Source of the DNA: JANRIC01 sp033765345
GTDB lineage: Bacteria > Bacteroidota > Bacteroidia > Cytophagales > Microscillaceae
Reading direction: 5' to 3'
NCBI GenBank assembly: GCA_033765345.1
Contig: JANRIC010000209.1
Location: 1-43,946 of the forward strand
DNA: 43,946 nt
Made by a program: the position numbers and the translations under genes. This document shows, one piece after another, positions 24,358-32,779 of this stretch; the stretch's first letter is position 1, and each line of letters begins with the position of its first letter. The notes under the pieces were generated by a model. The model ran no database searches. It was given only the letters and a program-made list of their open reading frames with translations, and was not told where the DNA came from.

Positions 24358-27204
24358 TTGGCAAAAAAACCTCCCATGAAGTTCAATTTTTGCCTGTTTG
24401 CTGTATCTATTATCACTTTTTTGGCTTTCCCCTCCGTTGTTTTTGCACAAAAAGGAGATTTGTTTTTGTACAACTATCAAATTCCCATCAAAAATATAGA
24501 TTATCAAAATTTGGCAGCTATTCAGGGCAATAACGGACTGATGTACTTTGCCAATAAAAAAGGAATTTTAGCCTATGATGGTGTAAGTTGGGAGATTATC
24601 AAAACCTATAATACCCCGCATTCTCTGGCAGTCCATAACTCATCCAATGGGAAAGTATATGTAGGATGCCGTGATAATTTTGGCTATTTGGTCACCAATC
24701 ATAGTGGGCAGGAAGAGTACAAGTCTATGTCAGGTAGCTACAAAGATTTTGGTGAGATTATCAAAATCCATATTGAGGGCAATCTGGGTTATTTTTATAG
24801 TGATAAAGCCTTATTTGAAGTACACCTTACCTTAAAGAAAGTCCAAAATGTCTGGAAAGCCGATAAAGAAAATATTTTTATGGGTTTTGCCTTCTTAAAA
24901 GGGAAACCTTACCTCAATATCAAAAATAAAGGAATGCATCAGGTTAGCTCAAAAGGGCTTCGTAAGGTTCCTAAAACAGAGCTATACGCACAACTGTATA
25001 TTCATGCCTTTGTAGATTTTGGCAATCAAGTATTGCTTTGTACTTCCAACAATTGGGGGTATTTGTTTGATGGGCTCAAACTGCAAATTTATTTGCCCGT
25101 AGCCAAAAACTACATCGAGGGTAATATCATCAAAACAGCCATCCCCCTCAAAAATAATCTATTTGCCATCGCTACGCTTTCAGGTGGGGTAGTTCTGATT
25201 AATAAACAAAATTATGCCACAGAAGCCATTATGAATTATCAAACCGGACTACCGGATGATGAAGTATTTGCGATGTGTTCCGATCGGCAAGGCGGTTTGT
25301 GGATTTGTCACGCCAAAGGTATCAGCAGAGCCGATTTGGATTTACCCATCAGGCTTTTTTCAGGATATGCAGGGCTAGAAGGAAATATTGAAACGATGCT
25401 CAGTCTGAATGATTCTCTTTATGTAGCTACCAGTGACGGATTGTATTATTTGTCCAAAGTAAATGCTTATGAGGAAATTGAAAGCCTCATTCGCAAAGAG
25501 CAAAGATATTGGAAAACCGTAGAAACCATCAACAAAACCGTCAAAATTCAGGAGCCCAGGCGCAATACCCGCCTTCGCCAGTATATACATTCAAGCGGTG
25601 GAAGAAAACTGGAAAAAAGGAAAATCCTGATAGAAGAAGAAACGGAGCAAAAAAGAGTACCCATCAATTCATCCTCCACCGAGGTATCCACCTTATTTTT
25701 CAAAAACCGAGAGGCAAGGAAAGCTTATGCCTTACAATCTATTCCCTTTGTATTCAGGGGTGTAAATGGGCTTCAGTCCAAATGCCGTCAGCTTTTGGAG
25801 TTTAGAGGCAAAATCATCGCTTCTACCAATGAGGGCTTGTTTGAAGTGATTCGTACTGCTAAGGAAATCTCCGCCCAACCTATATTAAAAGACAAATACA
25901 TCAATTTTATTTATAATTCGCCTACCCGCAAAGATATTCTTTATGTGTGTACGAATAGAGGACTTATCATACTTTCCAATCAGGGAAACACTTGGGTAGT
26001 TTTAGATGACCGGGAAGATGAAATTAATGCTGCTCTTTACTCGATCATCGAGCACGAGCAAACCCTGTGGCTGGGCTCAGAAAGCCGGGTATTTAAAGTA
26101 AAAATAGACGCAAGTGGCAAGGTTGGAGAAGCCAAAAAATACGAATTTAAAGACAGTTACTCCGAAGATATTTTGGTTCGGATTCTCAAAGGGCAGCCTG
26201 CTTTTATGCTTTCGGCAGGGATTTATAGCTACAGCCCCGAAAAAGATATTATGTATAAAAACCCCAGGCTACAAAAATATTTTAATGCCCGTTCTCCTGT
26301 TTTTTATGCACAACCAGATTATACCTGGATCAAAAACACCTCCTGGCAAAATATCAGCCAACCAGGGAGTACTGATTTTCTGAAAACAACTTATTTTGAG
26401 TTTTTCCCCAATATTGAAGACGTGTATGTAGACGCCCAAGGAAATATCTGGCTATTAGATAATAATGCAATCTACCAAATCGGCTCAAAAGCCCAGAAAG
26501 AACAACAAAAAGACTTTTTTGTTTTTATTCGAAATATCCTGATCGAGCCTGACGGAATGGTTCCTCTGAGCAAAGCTGTGTATAGCTATGAAAAACAAGG
26601 CGTTGGGCTTACTTTTAAATTATCTGCTCCTTTTTATCGCAACGAATCTTCTATAGAGTACCAATACTGGCTAGAAGGCTTGAGCAAGGAATGGTCTGAT
26701 TGGGATACCAAAGCCCTTATCTCATTCCCGTATATTCCGAGCGGAAAATATAAATTGCATATCCGCGCCCGTAATATTTTTGAACAGACCAGCGAAGAAC
26801 AAATCTATTCGTTTAGAGTAGAGCCTCCTTTCTGGGAAACTTACTGGTTTTATGGTTTACAAATTTCAATTTTGGTTGGGCTGCTTCTGTTATCTTTTAT
26901 CTTTAGCCGAAGAGGAACAAATCATACACTTTCCTACATCCTGACCTTTGTGTCGATGATTACTGTGTTTGAATTCTTCATCTTGCTCTTGGAACCTTAT
27001 GTGGAAAACTTCACCAATGGTATTCCGATTTTCAAATTAGGGATGAATATCCTGCTAGCGATTTCACTTAATCCCATTGAGCGTTTGCTGAATAAATGGG
27101 TACACAAGCCTGTCAAACGGGAAACAGGCGAAAAAACCGACATCTCCCACGAGGCAGAGGCCGGCGAAAAACCCATCACAACTTCACAAATATCAGATAA
27201 CTAG
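24358..27204 (+). CDS. Propeller/Y_Y_Y sensor-like membrane protein without kinase or DNA-binding output
   Basis: The gene encodes 948 residues. The start at 24376 (MKFNFCLFAVSIITFLAFPS) gives a cleaner signal peptide than the annotated first ATG. Residues about 30-720 form two-component-regulator propeller repeats (GLMYFANKKGILAYDGVSWE, GLPDDEVFAMCSDRQGGLWI, DVYVDAQGNIWLLDNNAIYQ). A Y_Y_Y-type domain follows at about 741-820 (YQYWLEGLSKEWSDWDTKA, IPSGKYKLHIRARN). Then come three hydrophobic segments (about 830-850, 860-882, 892-912) and a short charged tail. Hybrid two-component sensors have the same periplasmic half, followed by a histidine kinase or a HTH. Here no such domain is present, so any signal must pass to a separate partner. 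Confidence 0.8.
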   Translation: MAKKPPMKFNFCLFAVSIITFLAFPSVVFAQKGDLFLYNYQIPIKNIDYQNLAAIQGNNGLMYFANKKGILAYDGVSWEIIKTYNTPHSLAVHNSSNGKVYVGCRDNFGYLVTNHSGQEEYKSMSGSYKDFGEIIKIHIEGNLGYFYSDKALFEVHLTLKKVQNVWKADKENIFMGFAFLKGKPYLNIKNKGMHQVSSKGLRKVPKTELYAQLYIHAFVDFGNQVLLCTSNNWGYLFDGLKLQIYLPVAKNYIEGNIIKTAIPLKNNLFAIATLSGGVVLINKQNYATEAIMNYQTGLPDDEVFAMCSDRQGGLWICHAKGISRADLDLPIRLFSGYAGLEGNIETMLSLNDSLYVATSDGLYYLSKVNAYEEIESLIRKEQRYWKTVETINKTVKIQEPRRNTRLRQYIHSSGGRKLEKRKILIEEETEQKRVPINSSSTEVSTLFFKNREARKAYALQSIPFVFRGVNGLQSKCRQLLEFRGKIIASTNEGLFEVIRTAKEISAQPILKDKYINFIYNSPTRKDILYVCTNRGLIILSNQGNTWVVLDDREDEINAALYSIIEHEQTLWLGSESRVFKVKIDASGKVGEAKKYEFKDSYSEDILVRILKGQPAFMLSAGIYSYSPEKDIMYKNPRLQKYFNARSPVFYAQPDYTWIKNTSWQNISQPGSTDFLKTTYFEFFPNIEDVYVDAQGNIWLLDNNAIYQIGSKAQKEQQKDFFVFIRNILIEPDGMVPLSKAVYSYEKQGVGLTFKLSAPFYRNESSIEYQYWLEGLSKEWSDWDTKALISFPYIPSGKYKLHIRARNIFEQTSEEQIYSFRVEPPFWETYWFYGLQISILVGLLLLSFIFSRRGTNHTLSYILTFVSMITVFEFFILLLEPYVENFTNGIPIFKLGMNILLAISLNPIERLLNKWVHKPVKRETGEKTDISHEAEAGEKPITTSQISDN

Positions 27205-27225
27205 GGCTGATTTATTAAATCGCCA

Positions 27226-28371
27226 CTAAAACCTAACCTCCGTATTGGGGAAATTATCCTTAATCCTTTTTTGCTCATCCTCCGAAATTGGGTTATCCTT
27301 GATGCGTAATTCCCGGAGTTGAGGCAATTGTTGCAAAACCCCATAAATATTTCTCAACCTGTTTTCGCGCAAATTTAGGAGCTCGAGGCTACTCAATCCG
27401 CGTATTTCACCAGGCAATTCACCCAGTTTGTTATTCTGTAAATTGAGTGTTTTTAAATTTTTGAGCTGACCGATCTTGTTGGATAAAGTTTTTAGTTGGT
27501 TGTTTTGCACATTCAGTTCAACAAGACCCTCTAAGAGACAAACTTCTTCGGGCAAATCTTGAAGACTGTTATCTGAAAGCTGAAGCAGTTTTAGGTTGCG
27601 GAGTTTGGACAGATTCGGGTGTAATTTAATCAATTGATTCTCCTGAAGATATAAAAACTCCAGACTTTCCAGCGAACCAATGACACTTGGAAGCTCTCTA
27701 AAATTATTTTTTTGTAGATAAAGGTACTGGAGAGATTTCAGATTTTCCATCTGACTTGGCAGGGTACTGAGCTGATTTTCTTCTAAATCCAGAATATTGA
27801 GATTGACAAGATTGCTGATCTTATCAGGAAGCCTGTTAAGTTTGTTTTTTTCCAAATCCAGCGTTTTTAAATTTTTAAGCTGGCTGATCTCCGAAGGGAG
27901 TTGTGTGAGCTGATTGCCTTCCAAATCCAATACCTCCAGATTCTCTAGATTACCAATAACTGCTGGCAGAGAGCTGATCTGGTTGTAATCCAGATATAAA
28001 AATTTAAGGCTTTTTAGCTTTTCAATTCCTGGCGGAATTTGCTCGAATTGATTGCCCCAAAGATCTAGTACCTGAAGCTTCTCAAGCGCAAATACCTCCT
28101 TGGGCAAAGTATTGAGTTTATTCAGGGTCAGATTGAGTACCTGAAGATTCTTAAATAATCTGATCTCCGCAGGCAGCGTTTCCATGTCCTGCTCTCGAAG
28201 ATTAAGCACCAGCACTTGTTCCGGCTCCTCCAGAGCTTCTTCCCAGGTATTGTGAAATTTGACCGTCTCAAGCTCTTCTATGGTCAAAAGCTTATCCTGA
28301 GCATGGGCAGCATAATAAGTATTAAAACTTAGCAATAAAATAATAATGATGGCAAACGGGTTAGTATTCAT
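27226..28371 (-). CDS. Secreted leucine-rich-repeat protein
   Basis: I chose the ATG at 28371 because MNTNPFAIIIILLLSFN, ending AAHAQ, is a proper signal peptide. The frame is open 99 bp further upstream, but that part is AT-rich and overlaps the likely promoter region. The mature protein is almost entirely made of 23-residue leucine-rich repeats (LKNLQVLNLTLNKLNTLPKE, LEKLQVLDLWGNQFEQIPPG, LKSLKFLYLDYNQISSLPAV and so on, about twelve in all), the class with LxxLxLxxNxLxxLPxxI. It ends IKDNPISEDEQKRIKDNF. LRR arcs bind other proteins; the ligand is unknown. It is divergent from the padR-like gene across 123 bp. Confidence 0.9.
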   Translation of the reverse strand: MNTNPFAIIIILLLSFNTYYAAHAQDKLLTIEELETVKFHNTWEEALEEPEQVLVLNLREQDMETLPAEIRLFKNLQVLNLTLNKLNTLPKEVFALEKLQVLDLWGNQFEQIPPGIEKLKSLKFLYLDYNQISSLPAVIGNLENLEVLDLEGNQLTQLPSEISQLKNLKTLDLEKNKLNRLPDKISNLVNLNILDLEENQLSTLPSQMENLKSLQYLYLQKNNFRELPSVIGSLESLEFLYLQENQLIKLHPNLSKLRNLKLLQLSDNSLQDLPEEVCLLEGLVELNVQNNQLKTLSNKIGQLKNLKTLNLQNNKLGELPGEIRGLSSLELLNLRENRLRNIYGVLQQLPQLRELRIKDNPISEDEQKRIKDNFPNTEVRF

Positions 28372-28458
28372 GATAAGAAAATATACTGTGTGTAGCTTCT
28401 GAAATTTAGACGATTTGTATGGAATAAAAAAAATGTTTTTCAAATAATATACAAATAA

Positions 28459-28490
28459 TTTGTAATACATCGGATGTTTATGTATCTTTG
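28459..28490 (+). promoter_or_regulatory. Bacteroidota-type promoter with operator-like inverted repeat for the PadR operon
   Basis: TTTG (28459-28462) and TATCTTTG (28483-28490) fit the Bacteroidota -33/-7 consensus TTTG/TAnnTTTG with 20 bp between. Within the spacer, ATACAT (28465-28470) and ATGTAT (28480-28485) form a perfect inverted repeat with 9 bp between, overlapping the -7 box. This is a natural site for autorepression by the winged-helix PadR protein encoded 5 bp further on. Confidence 0.65.
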
Positions 28491-28494
28491 AATT

Positions 28495-28833
28495 ATGTAT
28501 TCAAAAGAACTGCTCAAAGGAACCCTTCAGACCATTATCCTGAAGCTCCTCTCCGAAAACAACAAAATGTACGGTTATGAAATTACGCAGAAAGTCAAAG
28601 AACTTTCAGAAGGCAAAATCGCCATTACAGAAGGCGCCCTGTACCCCATGCTCCATAAACTCGAGCAAGAAGGCTTGCTTCTTACTGAAACGGTGAATAT
28701 CGGCAAACGTATACGAAAATATTATTCCCTAACTGCCCAGGGTAATGCCATGGCAGATAGCAAAGTAATAGAATTTGCCGATTTTTTAAATACCATGAAA
28801 ATTTTGCTCTCACTCAATTTAAAGGTATCATGA
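28495..28833 (+). CDS. PadR-family transcriptional regulator
   Basis: This 112-residue winged-helix protein has the classic PadR start MYSKELLKGTLQTIILKLL, then KMYGYEITQKVKELSEGKIA and ITEGALYPMLHKLEQEGLLL, with the wing RIRKYYSLTAQG. Members are dimeric repressors, often autoregulating and controlling a neighbouring membrane or transport gene. The start codon is 5 bp after the -7 box, so the mRNA is probably leaderless. Its stop codon overlaps the next start (ATGA at 28830-28833), coupling it to the M23-like gene. In Bacteroidota, PadR genes often precede a protein with an N-terminal domain like that of the next gene. Confidence 0.93.
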   Translation: MYSKELLKGTLQTIILKLLSENNKMYGYEITQKVKELSEGKIAITEGALYPMLHKLEQEGLLLTETVNIGKRIRKYYSLTAQGNAMADSKVIEFADFLNTMKILLSLNLKVS

Positions 28834-29513
28834 GTTTTTTAAAGGAAACCGAAATAAATTTTATCTACACCGAAATTCACCGGAAAGGCCTAACAAACAG
28901 CAAGTTGCATCCAGAAGTGCTAGATCATATCTGTTGTATGGTGGAAGAAAAAATGCACGAAGGGCTTTCTTTTGAATCGGCTTATCGGCAAGCGATGGAT
29001 ACATTTGGCGAAGAGGAAATAAAACGCCTGCAAAAAGAAGGCAGAAAACCTCATACGGCCACTCGCCGACTCAATCAATGGCTAAGGATTGAATACGGTA
29101 CTGTCATGGGGCTGCTTTTGATATTGGTGATCTTATCTCGCAACTCGAGTGCACAGGCGCACCCTGATATTGCTCCTTTCCAAAACCCTGGAATCGTTTA
29201 TACACAAATTATTCAAGATATTGAACCTGGGATAAAATTTGAAGTGCAAGAAGGCACTCCTGTGATTGCCACAGCCAGTGGTAGGGTGGAGCAAATAGAT
29301 GAACAGGGACTTACCCTAAGACATCAGCACGATTTGACCACCTCGTACGGGCATTTGACCAATTTATCGCTCAAACTGGGCGATTGGGTAAAAAAAGGGG
29401 ATATCATCGCTTATGTAGCTCCCCGTCAAGGCGCAAAAACACAGTCTTATTTATATTATGAAATTAGTTTTCAGGGAAAAAAGATGAATCCTTTGGATTT
29501 TTTTGTAGAATAA
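28830..29513 (+). CDS. Membrane protein with HAAS-like N-terminus and degenerate M23 (LytM) domain
   Basis: The protein has 227 residues. The N-terminal ~70 residues (LHPEVLDHICCMVEEKMHEG, SFESAYRQAMDTFGEEEIKR) resemble the small helical domain that follows PadR in many operons. One membrane helix follows at about 89-107 (YGTVMGLLLILVILS). The C-terminal domain (about 130-225) has the M23/LytM fold signature (VQEGTPVIATASGRVEQIDE, TSYGHLTNLSLKLGDWVKKG, DIIAYV). The zinc ligands are missing: the HxxxD motif before EGTPV is absent, and the HxH-type partner strand reads YYEISF. It is therefore probably a non-catalytic peptidoglycan or amidase-activator-type domain. It is coupled to padR by a 4-bp overlap. 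Confidence 0.78.
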   Translation: MSFLKETEINFIYTEIHRKGLTNSKLHPEVLDHICCMVEEKMHEGLSFESAYRQAMDTFGEEEIKRLQKEGRKPHTATRRLNQWLRIEYGTVMGLLLILVILSRNSSAQAHPDIAPFQNPGIVYTQIIQDIEPGIKFEVQEGTPVIATASGRVEQIDEQGLTLRHQHDLTTSYGHLTNLSLKLGDWVKKGDIIAYVAPRQGAKTQSYLYYEISFQGKKMNPLDFFVE

Positions 29514-29546
29514 TCCCTTAATTTTACACCTCAAAAAATAAATCGT

Positions 29547-30677
29547 ATGGCGTTCAAATTATTTGGAAAAAAGAAACCTAAAGAAGAAAAAGAAAAAAAG
29601 AAAAAAAGTGTGTTCCGCGAGTGGTTCGATGCCATCCTGTTTGCAGTAATTGCCGCAACCATTATTCGTTGGGGTTTGGTATCTGCGTATACCATTCCGA
29701 CTTCCTCTATGGAAGGTACACAGTTGGTGGGCGATTTTCTTTTTGTGGGCAAAATCACCTACGGACCTCGTACGCCTCGTACCTTACTTCGATTACCACT
29801 CACCGATAATAAAATCTGGGGAACCAATATTCCTTCCTACACCGATTGGATTCAGCTTCCAATCGGAAGATTGCCGGGCTACACATCTGTCAAAAACGGA
29901 CACGTGGTTGTATTCAACTATCCAGTAGAAAATGCCCCAATAGATATGAAAACTCATTATATCAAACGATGTATCGGTATCGCTGGTGATCAACTTGAAA
30001 TCAAAGACTCTCAGGTTTATATCAATGGGAAAGCCTTTTCTAACCCCCCCAATATGCAGTTTAAATACGAAGTAAGATCACAACTTTCTTTTACTGATCG
30101 AGTCATTGAGCGAAATAATTTAGAAGACCATTTTTCACTCGTAGACCTGAATTCTACTTCTCAGGATAAAACCTATGAAATACTCACCTCCCCTGAAAAA
30201 GCAAAAGCACTTGACAAACTTGATTTTATTGAAAAAGTAAACAAAGTCATCACGTTTGCAAATGGAATCAGAAACGAAAGGGTATTTCCTCATCATCCAG
30301 ACTACAATTGGAATGAAGACTTTTTCGGGCCGATCACAATTCCTAAAAAAGGAATGACCATTGAAATCAACAAAGAAAACCTGATCTTCTATCGCACGGT
30401 CATCGAAAAATATGAATGGAACGAAAAAGTAGAAATAGATGACGAAAAATATAAACTGACCATTGACGGCAAGGAAATAAAACAATATACTTTTAAGCAG
30501 GATTATTATTTTATGATGGGAGACAATCGCCACAACTCCGAAGATTCAAGATTTTGGGGCTTTGTACCCAAAGATCATATCGTTGGTCAAGCCTGGCTGA
30601 CCTGGCTCTCCCTGGATTATAACAAAAAATGGTTTAATAAAGTACGATGGGGGCGTTTGTTCTCATTTATCTATTAG
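29547..30677 (+). CDS. lepB: Signal peptidase I
   Basis: A membrane-anchored serine protease that removes signal peptides on the outer face of the inner membrane. The protein has 376 residues, long compared with E. coli-type cores but usual in Bacteroidota owing to an insert (about 165-280). A lysine-rich cytosolic start (KKKPKEEKEKKKKSVF) precedes one membrane helix (about 27-43). The catalytic serine lies in PTSSMEG (S54) and the general-base lysine in HYIKRCIG (K140). The C-terminal box is MMGDNRHNSEDSRFWGFVPK. It starts 33 bp after the M23-like gene and is probably read from the same promoter. A clean terminator closes the unit. Confidence 0.95.
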   Translation: MAFKLFGKKKPKEEKEKKKKSVFREWFDAILFAVIAATIIRWGLVSAYTIPTSSMEGTQLVGDFLFVGKITYGPRTPRTLLRLPLTDNKIWGTNIPSYTDWIQLPIGRLPGYTSVKNGHVVVFNYPVENAPIDMKTHYIKRCIGIAGDQLEIKDSQVYINGKAFSNPPNMQFKYEVRSQLSFTDRVIERNNLEDHFSLVDLNSTSQDKTYEILTSPEKAKALDKLDFIEKVNKVITFANGIRNERVFPHHPDYNWNEDFFGPITIPKKGMTIEINKENLIFYRTVIEKYEWNEKVEIDDEKYKLTIDGKEIKQYTFKQDYYFMMGDNRHNSEDSRFWGFVPKDHIVGQAWLTWLSLDYNKKWFNKVRWGRLFSFIY

Positions 30678-30699
30678 CATAAACTTTTTTTCAAAAGAA

Positions 30700-30731
30700 A
30701 CATCCGATAACTTTATCGGATGTTTTTTTTT
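30700..30731 (+). terminator. Intrinsic terminator after lepB
   Basis: ACATCCGATAA pairs with TTATCGGATGT around a 2-nt centre (an effective loop of about 4-6 nt). A run of nine Ts follows. It lies 22 bp after the stop codon. Confidence 0.9.
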
Positions 30732-30830
30732 GAAAAATTTTTAGAAACCCTGTGCGTTATATTTTCGTGCATACAAAAATAAACCCTAGAAGAAAAATAA
30801 TTTAATAAACACCAGATCAATTGAGTAACC

Positions 30831-31622
30831 ATGAACAAAAAACTATTGCTTTTGATTAGTCTGTTTTTAGGACTCTGTAGCACCCATCGCCTTCAGGCAC
30901 AATGTGATTCCAGTTATGTGTCCGAATTACTGAAAACAGGCCAGTGGCTGGGTTCTCTGATTTTCGGTGGCGTAGAAGTGACCGAAGAAAAAGAAGAAGA
31001 AATTGGCGACCAGATGTTTGCTTATGTGCAAAGCAACTTTACACTCTTGGAAAGTGACTCCCGCCTGACTAAACTCCAAAAAATATTAAATACAATGACT
31101 CCTCACGTCAGCCGCAAGGGTATTCAATACGACATTCATTTGATTCAGAACAGCGATCTGATCAATGCCTTTTCTATCGCAGGAGGGCATATTTTTATCA
31201 CCACAGGCATTATGAATTGGGTAGAAAGCGATGATGAACTTGCTTTTATCATTGGTCATGAGATCGGTCACGTAGATTTAGGGCATACTATTCAGCACAT
31301 CAAAAAAAGCATGACTATCCAAAGTTGGGCTGATTACCTGCAATTGAACGAATACGCTGGCGTGATTGAGCAAGCTCAGACCATCCTAGGCACTCCCTTT
31401 GGGCAGCCGGATGAGTATTCCTCAGATCAGTACGGGGCTACGATTGCACTCAAAGCCGGGTACAACCCCCACAAAGGCAAGGACTTTTTTAAAAAACTTA
31501 GTGAAAACGAGAAAAAAGAAGACATTCCATACGACCTGGATGTGTGGATGCGTACACACCCCTATTCGGATCAGCGAATCATCTGCCTAGATTATTTTAT
31601 CCGAAATGAACTCAAAAAATAG
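30831..31622 (+). CDS. M48-family metalloprotease, exported
   Basis: The protein has 263 residues with a signal peptide (MNKKLLLLISLFLGLCSTHR, ending LQAQ). The zinc site is intact: IIGHEIGHVDLGHT carries H143, E144 and H147, and DEYSSD provides the third ligand E195 with D199 (ExxxD). The domain is a BepA/LoiP-like periplasmic M48 core without TPR repeats (NAFSIAGGHIFITTGIMNWV, MRTHPYSDQRI near the C-terminus). Members degrade misassembled outer-membrane proteins. No partner gene is adjacent. It stands alone after a terminator and is convergent with the large minus-strand operon. Confidence 0.92.
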   Translation: MNKKLLLLISLFLGLCSTHRLQAQCDSSYVSELLKTGQWLGSLIFGGVEVTEEKEEEIGDQMFAYVQSNFTLLESDSRLTKLQKILNTMTPHVSRKGIQYDIHLIQNSDLINAFSIAGGHIFITTGIMNWVESDDELAFIIGHEIGHVDLGHTIQHIKKSMTIQSWADYLQLNEYAGVIEQAQTILGTPFGQPDEYSSDQYGATIALKAGYNPHKGKDFFKKLSENEKKEDIPYDLDVWMRTHPYSDQRIICLDYFIRNELKK

Positions 31623-31749
31623 TTGGGTTTGGTGCTGATGAGTGTATCATAACCCATACAGGAACCATCCCCAACAATAAAAGTATAGGCAAAAAGGATA
31701 ACCTAAAGCAGTGTAATGAATGAATAGCAAAACCGAAGTCCTCGCTGGA

Positions 31750-32748
31750 TTATTTCAATTCTGCTATACCAATGCCGTATTCACCTCCTACGGAGTACAA
31801 TAAATACCATTTTTCATTTTCTTCATAAAAAGCAGGGTCACGCAATTCACGGATAAGCCCGTGATAAGAACCTGCCCTTGAGACGGTCAATGGCAGGTTT
31901 GCCCCTTCGTATTCGGTCGTAGGTTCGGCAATAAGCGCTGGTTCGGTAGGAGTCCATTCATTCCAGTTGGGTGTCCATTTAATTTTAGAGAGCAGAATAC
32001 TTTCAGGTTTATCTCCGATTTTGGAGTAGAATATCCATAAATCATCTCCTTGTATGTGTATGGCTGCGTGTCTGAGGTAGTTTTTCTCTGTTTGTAATTT
32101 ATCAAAAGGATTCGGGCCTTCTTCAAAGGACAAACCTCTGTCCGTTGATTTATAGAATTGTCCTGCTCTTGCGATGGCGTAGTGTGTGCCTTTCCACTCA
32201 AAAACTTTGAAGTAAGATTCTCCAAGTATGGTGGTATCGGCGGTAAAATGAATTCCGTCGTTAGAAATAGCTCTCAGGGTATATTGCCCTTTTTTTCCTT
32301 GGTTGTTTAATGGGCAATGAAAATACATAACCAATTGTTTATTGGTATGGTCTATATGAACATCAGGTGAAGCAATATGAGGTTTAGAAAGATATACCTC
32401 TCCTTTATTGTTGGGATCGGAGGGTATACCTGCGGCGTTTTTGCAACGGCAGTCCGTTGTTTTCAAGCTTCCAGGTTGGTAAATTTTCCAAGGTCCTTTT
32501 AAATCATTGCTATAAGCCAGCCTGATGTACTGCCCTTGATGATGGGCAAAATACAAATAATATTTGCCCAATTTGTGGGTTAGCCAATCCGGGGCTTTGA
32601 TGAGGGAAGGTCCGTTTATATTTCCGCCATCTTCACCCAGCATCTCGGGAGTAATGATGGGGTTGGTCTCAAATCTTTTAAAACTGATTTCCTGTGCGTG
32701 GACAGAGAGTCCAAGCGATAGACTTAGCAAAATTATACAAGTTTTCAT
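31750..32748 (-). CDS. Secreted five-bladed beta-propeller protein, GH43-like
   Basis: I use the ATG at 32748 (MKTCIILLSLSLGLSVHAQ, a good signal peptide); the frame is open 48 bp further upstream. The mature ~310 residues carry blade-type repeats of GH43/GH117-like propellers (FETNPIITPEMLGEDGGNIN, YYLYFAHHQGQYIRLAYSND, DVHIDHTNKQLVMYFHCPLN, WYLLYSVGGEYGIGIAELK). I can point to candidate acidic residues (D in ASPDVHID, E in TEYEGANL and RELRDPAFYEE), but I cannot assign the catalytic set. It is the last gene of the seven-gene SusC/SusD-PhoD operon, 32 bp after the M28-like gene. A glycosidase acting on a phosphorylated glycan would fit that setting; this is inference. Confidence 0.7.
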   Translation of the reverse strand: MKTCIILLSLSLGLSVHAQEISFKRFETNPIITPEMLGEDGGNINGPSLIKAPDWLTHKLGKYYLYFAHHQGQYIRLAYSNDLKGPWKIYQPGSLKTTDCRCKNAAGIPSDPNNKGEVYLSKPHIASPDVHIDHTNKQLVMYFHCPLNNQGKKGQYTLRAISNDGIHFTADTTILGESYFKVFEWKGTHYAIARAGQFYKSTDRGLSFEEGPNPFDKLQTEKNYLRHAAIHIQGDDLWIFYSKIGDKPESILLSKIKWTPNWNEWTPTEPALIAEPTTEYEGANLPLTVSRAGSYHGLIRELRDPAFYEENEKWYLLYSVGGEYGIGIAELK

Positions 32749-32779
32749 GTTGTTTTGTATTTTGGGGTTTATCAAATAG

